Shown here: one piece after another, positions 8,629 through 15,580 of the stretch
Layout of the letters: each line of letters begins with the position of its first letter
How positions within the stretch are numbered: position 1 is the stretch's first letter
DNA from: Pseudomonas gessardii
Lineage (GTDB): Bacteria > Pseudomonadota > Gammaproteobacteria > Pseudomonadales > Pseudomonadaceae
Assembly: GCF_001983165.1 (NCBI RefSeq)
Contig: NZ_MNPU01000022.1
Location: 1 to 64,000, forward strand
Reading direction: 5' to 3'
DNA length: 64,000 nt
Position numbers and translations under genes: made by a program
The notes under the pieces: generated by a model
What the model was told of the DNA's origin: nothing
Database searches by the model: none
Seen by the model: only the letters and a program-made list of their open reading frames with translations

Positions 8629-8655
8629 TACAGTTTTTGGCGTGAACGTCGATAA
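8629..8655 (+). promoter_or_regulatory. Sigma-28 (FliA) promoter of cheV
   Basis: TACAGTTT (8629-8636), 11 bases, then GTCGATAA (8648-8655). The enterobacterial FliA consensus is TAAAGTTT-N11-GCCGATAA, so 14 of 16 positions and the exact spacing match. It lies about 40 bases before the cheV ATG. A GATAAC-N12-GTTATC dyad (8651-8674) overlaps the presumed start site. Confidence 0.75.
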
Positions 8656-8695
8656 CCCGCTATAGATTGTTATCCCTGATCCACAGAAGGTTTTT

Positions 8696-9598
8696 ATGTC
8701 CACCACCAAAGCCCGCGCAGATTCACTCTCGCTTCTGCTCTTTACCTTGCGCAGCGGCAAGCTGATGGCCATCAACCTGCTGAAAGTCAGCGAAATCATT
8801 CCCTGCCCGCCACTGACCAAGCTGCCGGAGTCCCACCCGCACGTCAAAGGCATCGCCACCCTGCGCGGCACGGCCTTGTCGGTGATCGACCTCAGCCGGG
8901 CGCTGGGCGAGATGCCCCTGCAAGACCCCGACGGCGGCTGCCTGATCGTCACCGATGTCAGCCGCTCCAAACAGGGCCTGCATGTGCAGGCGGTGAGCCG
9001 GATCGTGCATTGCCTGACCACCGATATCCGCCCGCCGCCCTTTGGCTCCGGCGGCAATCGCTCGTTTATCACCGGCGTGACCCAGGTGGACGGGGTGCTG
9101 GTGCAGGTGCTGGACATCGAAAAAGTCATCCACGCCATCGCCCCCGCGCAGATCGAAGTGGCACCGACCGACTTGACCATGGCAGAAGCCGAAGTGCTCG
9201 GCCATGCGCGCATCCTGGTGGTGGACGACAGCCAGGTGGCCCTGCAGCAATCGGTACACACCCTGCGCAACCTTGGCCTGACCTGCCACACCGCACGCAG
9301 CGCCAAGGAAGCCATCGATGTGCTGCTGGAGCTGCAAGGCACCGCCGGGCAGATCAATGTGGTGGTGTCTGACATCGAAATGTCGGAAATGGACGGTTAC
9401 GCTCTCACCCGTACCCTGCGCGAAACCCCGGATTTCCAGGACCTCTACGTGCTGTTGCACACCTCCCTGGACAGCGCGATGAACAGCGAAAAAGCCCGCC
9501 TGGCCGGTGCCAACTCGGTCTTGACCAAGTTCTCGTCGCCCGAGCTGACCAAATGCCTGGTGATCGCGGCCCAGACCGTGGCGCAACAAGGCCGGTAA
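8696..9598 (+). CDS. cheV: Chemotaxis coupling protein CheV
   Basis: 300 aa. A CheW-like coupling domain (about residues 10-155) is followed by a receiver domain (about 172-298). The receiver has the acidic pair at RILVVDDSQ and the phosphoacceptor Asp in VVSDIEMSEMDG. CheV links chemoreceptors to CheA and is tuned by phosphorylation. The gene is isolated from the main che operon but has its own sigma-28 promoter, consistent with late flagellar-class expression. A GNAT gene follows after 6 bases. Confidence 0.93.
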   Translation: MSTTKARADSLSLLLFTLRSGKLMAINLLKVSEIIPCPPLTKLPESHPHVKGIATLRGTALSVIDLSRALGEMPLQDPDGGCLIVTDVSRSKQGLHVQAVSRIVHCLTTDIRPPPFGSGGNRSFITGVTQVDGVLVQVLDIEKVIHAIAPAQIEVAPTDLTMAEAEVLGHARILVVDDSQVALQQSVHTLRNLGLTCHTARSAKEAIDVLLELQGTAGQINVVVSDIEMSEMDGYALTRTLRETPDFQDLYVLLHTSLDSAMNSEKARLAGANSVLTKFSSPELTKCLVIAAQTVAQQGR

Positions 9599-9604
9599 TA
9601 AATA

Positions 9605-10087
9605 GTGACCGCGTATTACCAACTGCTACGCCGCGACCTCACCCGCAGCCTGCCCGCGCCGCAGTGGCCGGCTGACACCCGCCTGGACCATTACCGCGAC
9701 GAACTGGCCCCGGCGATTCATGCCGTGTTGCGCATGACCCAGGAACAGGGCGGTGGCCGGGTAGCCAACCTGGACACCTGGCGACAACAGTTCATCAGCG
9801 ATGCCGAATTCGACCCCAGGCTGTGCCTGGTGGCCAGTAACGGCGATGGTATTCTCGGCGTGGCCCAGTGCTGGACCAGCGCCTTTATCAAGCACCTCAG
9901 TGTCCACCCCTGCGCCCAGGGCCAGGGGCTGGGGCGCGCCTTGTTGCTGCACAGCTTCCAGGTGTTCAAGCAGCGCGGCGAGCCCTATGTGGACCTCAAG
10001 GTGCTGGAGGGCAACCTGCGCGCACGCCAGCTGTATGAGAGTGCCGGCATGGTGTTTGTGCTACGCGACGCGGTCAGCGAAGACTGA
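9605..10087 (+). CDS. GNAT-family N-acetyltransferase
   Basis: 160 aa. It starts with GTG at 9605, six bases after the cheV stop, so it is probably co-transcribed. The GNAT acetyl-CoA loop is recognisable (LSVHPCAQGQGLGRALLLHSF, about residues 97-117), and the C-terminal ARQLYESAGMVFVLRD segment is the usual motif B. Substrate is unknown. Proximity to cheV may reflect only shared transcription. Confidence 0.8.
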   Translation: MTAYYQLLRRDLTRSLPAPQWPADTRLDHYRDELAPAIHAVLRMTQEQGGGRVANLDTWRQQFISDAEFDPRLCLVASNGDGILGVAQCWTSAFIKHLSVHPCAQGQGLGRALLLHSFQVFKQRGEPYVDLKVLEGNLRARQLYESAGMVFVLRDAVSED

Positions 10088-10195
10088 GCGGTGCTGGCGC
10101 ATAATTTGCTTCCAGAGTTCCTGAACGGCAGATAGAGGTCAAAACCCGTCACCGTTCAAGAGAGCCCTCTGACCTGGCCTGGTAGCAGATCCTCC

Positions 10196-10939
10196 ATGAA
10201 TACTCAGTTTTCCTGCGTTGGTTGCGGCAAATGCTGCACCGACCATCATGTCCCCCTGACCCTCGACGAGGCCCGCCAGTGGGCGGCGGACGGCGGTAAT
10301 GTCATCGTGCTGGTGGAGGGGTTCCTGGGCAACGGCCTGGGCCTGCCACTGCAACAACGCGAGCATGCCGAACGACGTTCGGTGGTGGTACCCAGCGGCA
10401 CGACCCAGGCATTTGTGGCAATCACCTTTGCCGCCTACAACGCCGGGCCCTGCCGGAATCTTGACGAAGACAACCGCTGCGGCATCTACGAGCGGCGGCC
10501 GCTGGTCTGTCGCATCTACCCGATGGAGATCAACCCGCATATCCCGCTGAACCCGGCCGCCAAGGACTGCCCGCCGCAATCCTGGGAACAGGGCCCGGCG
10601 CTGATCGTCGGCGGCGAGCTGGTGGACCGGGAACTGGCCGAGTTGATCCGCCGCTCGCGCCAGGCCGACCGTGACGATGTGCAGACCAAAGAGGCGGTGT
10701 GCGCCCTGCTGGGGATTCGCACCACGGCGCTCAAGGGCGATGGCTTTACCGCGTACCTGCCGGACATGGGCGCCTTTGCCCGGGCCATTGCGCTGGCGGT
10801 GGAGCAACCGGCCGTGGCCAATGAGTGGGTGTTTCATGTGTCCGGGATGGATATCGCCGAACAGTTGCTCGAGGCCGGGGCGCAGATAGCCACCGAGGTG
10901 CCGGCCAACTATGCGTTTATCTCCCTGCGCGCCGCCTAA
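10196..10939 (+). CDS. YkgJ-family cysteine-cluster protein
   Basis: 247 aa. Near the N-terminus it carries CVGCGKCC and later a second cysteine set (GPCRN, NRCGIY, LVCRIYP at about residues 83-105). This is the Cys pattern of the YkgJ/UPF0153 family, thought to bind a metal or Fe-S centre. Function is unknown. It converges with the following chemoreceptor gene; the two stop codons overlap. The 108-base upstream gap holds only a weak AGGTCA/TGACCT dyad. Confidence 0.8.
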   Translation: MNTQFSCVGCGKCCTDHHVPLTLDEARQWAADGGNVIVLVEGFLGNGLGLPLQQREHAERRSVVVPSGTTQAFVAITFAAYNAGPCRNLDEDNRCGIYERRPLVCRIYPMEINPHIPLNPAAKDCPPQSWEQGPALIVGGELVDRELAELIRRSRQADRDDVQTKEAVCALLGIRTTALKGDGFTAYLPDMGAFARAIALAVEQPAVANEWVFHVSGMDIAEQLLEAGAQIATEVPANYAFISLRAA

Positions 10940-12510
10940 CGGCGCTTGCCCCAGAACTCTTCCGCCAGCCGCCGCAGGTCTTCTGCCAGTGCCGCCACGT
11001 CGCCCGAACTGAGCTGGCTCTGCTGGCCGGCGCTGACGGTGGCCTCGCCGGCATCGCGAATGCCGACGATATTGCGATTGATGTCCTCGCTCACCGCGCT
11101 CTGCTCCTCCACCGCCGTGGCGATCTGCACACTCATGGCGGTGATCTGGTTGACCCGCTGGCTGATGCCATCCAGGGCCGACGCGGCGCGCTGGGCATGC
11201 TCAACACTGGCTTCGACATGCTGGCTGCTTTGCTCCATGACCATCACCGCATCGCGGGCGCCGCCCTGCAGGGTGCTGATCATGCGCTGGATTTCATTGG
11301 TCGATTGCTGGGTACGTTGCGCCAGGCCGCGCACTTCGTCAGCCACCACCGCAAAACCACGCCCCTGCTCGCCCGCCCGCGCCGCCTCGATGGCCGCGTT
11401 GAGGGCCAGCAGGTTAGTCTGCTCGGCAATCGCCCGGATCACCTCCAGCACGCTGGAAATATCCCCGCTGTGGCTTTCCAATTGATGGATCACGCTGGTG
11501 GCCCTGGCCAGTTCCTGGGACAGGCGCAGCACCGCATCACGGCTTTCGTCCACCCGTTGATGGCCTTCGCGGGTCTCGCTGCCGGCCTGGTCCGCCGCCT
11601 TCGAGGCTTGTTGGGCATGGCTGGCGACTTGCGCCACGCTGGCCGCCATCTCCTGGATGGCGGTGGCCACTTGGTCGGTCTGACTCTGCTGGCCCAGGGT
11701 GCTGGCGTGGCTGCTGTCCAGTTGCTGGACCAGGGCCGCCGCGTGCCCGGATAAACGCTGCGACGCATCGCCAATCCGGCCGACCACCGCGCCCACCTGG
11801 GCTTCGAGCATCTGCATGGCGAATTCGATTTGCCCCAGTTCATCCGCACGCCCGGTATAGATCGCCTGGCTGACGGGGTTGTCGGCAATCTGCCGCGCCC
11901 GCTCGCTCAATTGCCTCAGGGGGCGCAACAGCAGATTGATGCCCAATACGCCCGCCGCACCCACCGCCGCCAGGCCCAGCACTTGCAACGCCCACGAATA
12001 ACTGGCCAACCCGGCCCCCACGCCCCAGGTCAGGGCGCCTGTGGCGCCGGTGACCAGCGACAGCTTCAAGGGCATCTCCAGCACTGGCCGCACGCGCCGA
12101 GTCCCCGCGCGCAGGCGGGCATAAGCGCGCTCTGCCGCCAACACCCGCCGTGCATCGGGCTTGGTGCGCACCGACTGGTATTCCACCGCCACGCCATCAC
12201 GGGTAACCGGCGAGGCATAGGCGCTGACCCAATAGTGATCGCCGTTTTTGCAGCGGTTCTTCACCATGCCCATCCACGAGTGGCCGCTTTTGAGGGTCTG
12301 CCACATATGGGCAAAGGCCGCCGACGGCATGTCTGGATGGCGTAGCAGATTATGTGGCGCGCCCAGCAGTTCCTCGCGGCTGTAGCCGCTGACGTCGATA
12401 AAATCCTGGTTGGCGTAGGTAATCGAACTGCCTAAATCAGTGGTCGAGAGGATGTTGGCGTCTTGGGCAATGTCCACACTTCGACCCGTGACCGGGAGAT
12501 TGATCTTCAT
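10936..12510 (-). CDS. Methyl-accepting chemotaxis protein with N-terminal PAS domain (Aer-like)
   Basis: 524 aa. I chose the ATG at 12510 (MKINLPVTGRSVDIAQD) because the PAS domain follows directly (about residues 10-115, SITYANQDFIDVSGYSREEL). Two adjacent hydrophobic helices (about 145-190), a HAMP-like linker and the methyl-accepting signalling domain follow, with the conserved tip EQTNLLALNAAIEAARAGEQ. The cytoplasmic PAS plus membrane hairpin is the layout of Aer redox/energy sensors. The upstream gene (96-base gap) encodes an SBP-RidA fusion; co-transcription is possible. Confidence 0.88.
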   Translation of the reverse strand: MKINLPVTGRSVDIAQDANILSTTDLGSSITYANQDFIDVSGYSREELLGAPHNLLRHPDMPSAAFAHMWQTLKSGHSWMGMVKNRCKNGDHYWVSAYASPVTRDGVAVEYQSVRTKPDARRVLAAERAYARLRAGTRRVRPVLEMPLKLSLVTGATGALTWGVGAGLASYSWALQVLGLAAVGAAGVLGINLLLRPLRQLSERARQIADNPVSQAIYTGRADELGQIEFAMQMLEAQVGAVVGRIGDASQRLSGHAAALVQQLDSSHASTLGQQSQTDQVATAIQEMAASVAQVASHAQQASKAADQAGSETREGHQRVDESRDAVLRLSQELARATSVIHQLESHSGDISSVLEVIRAIAEQTNLLALNAAIEAARAGEQGRGFAVVADEVRGLAQRTQQSTNEIQRMISTLQGGARDAVMVMEQSSQHVEASVEHAQRAASALDGISQRVNQITAMSVQIATAVEEQSAVSEDINRNIVGIRDAGEATVSAGQQSQLSSGDVAALAEDLRRLAEEFWGKRR

Positions 12511-12606
12511 GAAAAGCGCGCTCGGGGTTGTTGAGGGAGTCGGCAGGGGCACCGACTCTAAGCGCACCGGTTGAGCAAATACTGATCCAGCTCATGTTCC
12601 ACGCAT

Positions 12607-13821
12607 TTAGTTGCCCACGCCCCGCCGCATCGCAGGCCCAAGGGGCTCCTCGGTCAGGGCCACGCACTCCATCGCCACCCGCGCCCCGTGTGGCAGCCTA
12701 CGGATGGCCAGTACGCTGCGGGCCGGCAACCGGCTACGGGCGAAGTAGCCCAGGTACACCTGGTTGACCAGGGCCAGGTCATCCAGGTCGACCAGCATCA
12801 AGGTGCACTTGACCACCCGGTCCAGCGACGACTGATGGCGTTCCAACAGGTCGTGCAGGGTGGTCATCACCTGTGTCATCTGCGCGCCCGTGCCCCCTTT
12901 CACCAGGTTGCGGTTCACGTCCACGCCCAAAATAGTCGAGATATACAGCATGCTCCCCACCCGCACGGCCTCGGAAAAGGGCAGCTCCAGCTCACTGGGA
13001 TAAAATTGCGGCCCGTGCGTGTCTTGCACAGTGGCGGCCTCGGGTTCTTCCTGCTGATAGCTCTGGAGAATGCGCTGGTGCTCGCCACTCTGCTTGAGCT
13101 GCTCCAGTGCCCGGTTAAGGTCACGGCGCAACTCGGGGTCGGACTTGCGCACGCCAATGGCCACGGCGGTGCCCAGTTGTTGGCCGGTGACCGGCGGGCC
13201 GACGAAATCGAAAGATTGCCCCTGCTCGGTGTCGAGCAGTTCCTGGCGGATTTCTGCGGTGCCTTGCAGCGTTGCATCGATATCACCGGCCACCAGGCTG
13301 CGGATCAACTGGTCGTTGAGCCAGAAACTCTTGATGATCACACCGGCCGGCGCCCATTGCGCCAGGGCGAAGGCTTCGCGATTGCTGCCGGTCAACACCC
13401 CCACGCGCTTGCCCTTGAGGGCACGTACCGTGGGCATCAGCCCGGAATACCGGCGTGCCACCAAGTGAGTGGTCAGGGGGTACAGATCATCGCTGAAGTC
13501 GATCAACTGCCGGCGTTGTGGGGTAGACGCCATACCCATGATTGCATCGAAACGCCGGCTTTCAAGGGCGCCGATGCTATGGGTGAACACTTGATCGACC
13601 CAGGTGCAGCGAACATCGAGTTGCGCACACAAGGCATTGCCCAGCTCGATGTTCAAGCCAACCAATTGCCCTTGGGCATTGCGGCTTTCATAGGGCGGAA
13701 ACAACGGGGAGATCGCAAAGCGGATCTCGCTGCGCGGCGCAGCACCTGCCGCCGCCCCTACCAGAAGGCTGCCCGACAGCAGCGACCCAATGGATAAAAC
13801 GAAGATCTTTGCCCAAGCCAT
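12607..13821 (-). CDS. Fusion of a family-3 solute-binding domain and a RidA-like domain
   Basis: 404 aa from the ATG at 13821, chosen because AAAGGGA lies eight bases upstream. A signal peptide (residues 1-30) is followed by a periplasmic amino-acid-type binding domain (about 32-255, FAISPLFPPYESRN and GFDAIMGMAST-like segments). A Rid-family domain (about 275-395) follows, keeping the active-site Arg (LPARSVLAIRRLP) and Glu (AMECVAL) of RidA-type imine deaminases. RidA proteins are normally cytosolic and about 125 aa alone, so a secreted version joined to a binding protein is unusual. No ABC transporter genes adjoin. The role could be binding plus deamination, or sensing for the chemoreceptor downstream. 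Domain calls are from motif reading. Confidence 0.8.
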   Translation of the reverse strand: MAWAKIFVLSIGSLLSGSLLVGAAAGAAPRSEIRFAISPLFPPYESRNAQGQLVGLNIELGNALCAQLDVRCTWVDQVFTHSIGALESRRFDAIMGMASTPQRRQLIDFSDDLYPLTTHLVARRYSGLMPTVRALKGKRVGVLTGSNREAFALAQWAPAGVIIKSFWLNDQLIRSLVAGDIDATLQGTAEIRQELLDTEQGQSFDFVGPPVTGQQLGTAVAIGVRKSDPELRRDLNRALEQLKQSGEHQRILQSYQQEEPEAATVQDTHGPQFYPSELELPFSEAVRVGSMLYISTILGVDVNRNLVKGGTGAQMTQVMTTLHDLLERHQSSLDRVVKCTLMLVDLDDLALVNQVYLGYFARSRLPARSVLAIRRLPHGARVAMECVALTEEPLGPAMRRGVGN

Positions 13822-13829
13822 GAAGACAT

Positions 13830-13916
13830 CCCTTTCTTGAAAGACCCACTCCTTCACCCCATGCGGCTGCCAACCAGGCGCGGCGCAGGGGGTATCGAGC
13901 AGCTTTCAAGAAAAGG
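13830..13916 (-). promoter_or_regulatory. Leader stem that can cover the ribosome binding site of the SBP-RidA gene
   Basis: In the minus-strand transcript CCUUUUCUUGAAAG (13916-13903) can pair along its whole 14 bases, with one U-G wobble, with CUUUCAAGAAAGGG (13843-13830). The second arm contains most of the Shine-Dalgarno sequence of the SBP-RidA gene, whose ATG is at 13821. The loop is 59 bases. Translational control (thermometer or ligand-dependent) is an inference. Confidence 0.45.
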
Positions 13917-13967
13917 TCATGGGCCGACAAGGCGAAAAGTCAGCAATGGCTGTAGGCACAACTGCCG

Positions 13968-14201
13968 TCAGCGTTTACCCATCGAACGGCGGGTGCCGGG
14001 CGGCGCCATGCCGGGGGTCTTGGTGTGGCCGTTCTTGGCGCCGTTTTTGTACCACGGCTGATTGCTGTCCTTTGCCCCGGCCAATTCACCCGGCTTGAAG
14101 GGGAACTTGAAGGCCGGGATCGCCGGCTTGGCTTCACTGTCGAGGCAGTCTGGATCAGCGAGTTCGGCGCTTTCAACAGGCGGTTGGGTCGGGCAATTCA
14201 T
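13968..14201 (-). CDS. Small conserved-looking hypothetical protein
   Basis: 77 aa, rich in Pro, Lys and Gly, with no signal peptide or membrane helix. It starts with ATG at 14201 after CGGAGC, and is not overlapped by another plausible gene. The charged, low-hydrophobicity composition suggests a soluble, perhaps unstructured protein. Its upstream region has two GC-rich inverted repeats. Function unknown; coding status rests on start, RBS and isolation. Confidence 0.55.
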   Translation of the reverse strand: MNCPTQPPVESAELADPDCLDSEAKPAIPAFKFPFKPGELAGAKDSNQPWYKNGAKNGHTKTPGMAPPGTRRSMGKR

Positions 14202-14230
14202 GGAAGCTCCGGGGCGTGCAAAAAATGACG

Positions 14231-14277
14231 CGGGCCCGACTTGCGGGCCACACTGGCGCGCAGTATACCTGCGCGCC
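14231..14277. repeat. Paired GC-rich inverted repeats upstream of the 77-aa gene
   Basis: GGGCCCG-ACTT-GCGGGCC lies at about 14232-14249 and GGCGCGCAG-TATAC-CTGCGCGCC at 14255-14277 (nine perfect pairs). They sit directly upstream of the minus-strand small gene and could be operators, attenuator stems or a terminator without a clear U tract. Confidence 0.5.
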
Positions 14278-14313
14278 CTGGTTCTTTAACCACTGCCGGT
14301 ACGAATGGTCGAC

Positions 14314-14374
14314 CTTTGCTGACCGCGCTGTCAGTTAACGGTCACTTTGCTGACCGGGTTTGCAGGCTATAAAG
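14314..14374 (+). promoter_or_regulatory. Promoter and tandem 12-bp repeats of the RND efflux operon
   Basis: CTTTGCTGACCG occurs at 14314-14325 and again at 14345-14356, exactly 31 bases apart (about three helical turns). A good -10 hexamer TATAAA is at 14369-14374, so the second copy falls where the -35 element would be. That placement fits activation by a response regulator; the two-component genes at the end of this operon are the obvious candidate. Confidence 0.5.
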
Positions 14375-14416
14375 AGCCTCCACTCTTCCCATTCCCTGTC
14401 TGGACGCCGCAAGCCC

Positions 14417-15580
14417 ATGCCCATGCATCGCAAAACCACCTGGATTGTGCTCGCCGTCGTGACCCTGGCGGTCGTGGCCTGGGTAGCGACCCGACCGGCC
14501 AAGACCAAGCTGGCGGCCTCCAGCGCAGTCCCGGTGCGGGTGGTCAGTGTCGCGCAGCAGGATATCCCGCGGTTTGTCAGCGGCATCGGCTCGGTGCTGT
14601 CGCTGCACAGTGTGGTCATTCGCCCACAGGTCGACGGCATCCTCACCAAACTGCTGGTCAAGGAAGGACAATTGGTAAAAGCCGGCGACCTGCTGGCGAG
14701 CATCGATGACCGGGCGATCCGCGCCAGCCTCGACCAGGCCAAGGCTCAGTTGGGCGAAAGCCAGGCGCAGTTGCAGGTGGCGCAGGTCAATCTCAAGCGC
14801 TACAAGGAACTGAGCATCGACGACGGCGTGTCGAAGCAGACTTACGACCAGCAGCAAGCCCTGGTCAACCAGCTCAAGGCCACGGCCCTGGGCAACCAGG
14901 CGGCGATTGATGCGGCCCAGGTACAGCTTTCCTACACACAGATTCGCTCCCCCGTCAGCGGCCGGGTGGGGATTCGTAATGTGGATGAGGGCAACTTCCT
15001 GCGCACCACGGATGCCCAGGGCCTGTTCTCGGTGACGCAGATCGATCCCATCGCCGTGGAATTCTCCCTGCCGCAACAGATGCTGCCGACCCTGCAGGGC
15101 CTGATCGCCGCGCCACACCCGGCCAGTGTCGATGCGTTTCTCGGCGCCGACACCGATAGCCCGGCGGCGCTCTTGCTCGGCGAAGGCCGCCTGAGCCTGA
15201 TCGATAACCAGATCAGCGCCAGCACCGGCACCATCCGCGCCAAGGCGGTGTTCAGCAATGCCGCGCAAACGCTGTGGCCGGGGCAACTGGTCACGGTGAA
15301 GATCCAGACCGCCCTCGACAAGGCCGCCTTGGTGGTGCCACCCACCGTGGTCCAGCGCGGTATGGACTCGCACTTCGTGTACCGCCTCAGTGGCGACAAG
15401 GTGGACGTGGTGCCCGTGCACGTGGCTTACCAGAACAGCGACCTGACGATTGTCACCGGCGTGCAGCCCGGTGATGTGCTGGTCAGCGACGGCCAGTCAC
15501 GCCTCAAGGCCGGCGCCCGGGTGGAGGTGCTCAAGGAGCCGCCCCGGATCCAGACGGCCCAAGCGCAGGCCCAGCCATGA
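14417..15580 (+). CDS. RND efflux periplasmic adaptor (membrane fusion protein)
   Basis: 387 aa from the ATG at 14417. An N-terminal hydrophobic anchor (residues 6-24) is followed by lipoyl halves (VDGILTKLLVKEGQLVKAGDLLASID and SPVSGRVGIRNVDEGNF type), an alpha-helical hairpin between them and beta-barrel/membrane-proximal domains to the end. The layout is that of MdtA/AcrA-type adaptors. It overlaps the pump gene by four bases (ATGA), so the two are co-translated. No outer-membrane factor gene follows, so a shared channel must be used. Confidence 0.9.
   Translation: MPMHRKTTWIVLAVVTLAVVAWVATRPAKTKLAASSAVPVRVVSVAQQDIPRFVSGIGSVLSLHSVVIRPQVDGILTKLLVKEGQLVKAGDLLASIDDRAIRASLDQAKAQLGESQAQLQVAQVNLKRYKELSIDDGVSKQTYDQQQALVNQLKATALGNQAAIDAAQVQLSYTQIRSPVSGRVGIRNVDEGNFLRTTDAQGLFSVTQIDPIAVEFSLPQQMLPTLQGLIAAPHPASVDAFLGADTDSPAALLLGEGRLSLIDNQISASTGTIRAKAVFSNAAQTLWPGQLVTVKIQTALDKAALVVPPTVVQRGMDSHFVYRLSGDKVDVVPVHVAYQNSDLTIVTGVQPGDVLVSDGQSRLKAGARVEVLKEPPRIQTAQAQAQP

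Noticed and set aside
10088..10195. AGGTCA/TGACCT dyad as an operator for the cysteine-cluster gene
   Set aside because: Arms of about six bases more than 20 apart occur readily by chance in 108 bases.
12537..12558. GAGTCGG/CCGACTC hairpin as a terminator after the SBP-RidA gene
   Set aside because: Seven pairs with an eight-base loop and no T run; it lies in the leader of the chemoreceptor and is too weak to call.
12511..12606. Sigma-28 promoter for the PAS chemoreceptor
   Set aside because: The best match, GCCGACTC, differs at three positions and has no matching -35 element.
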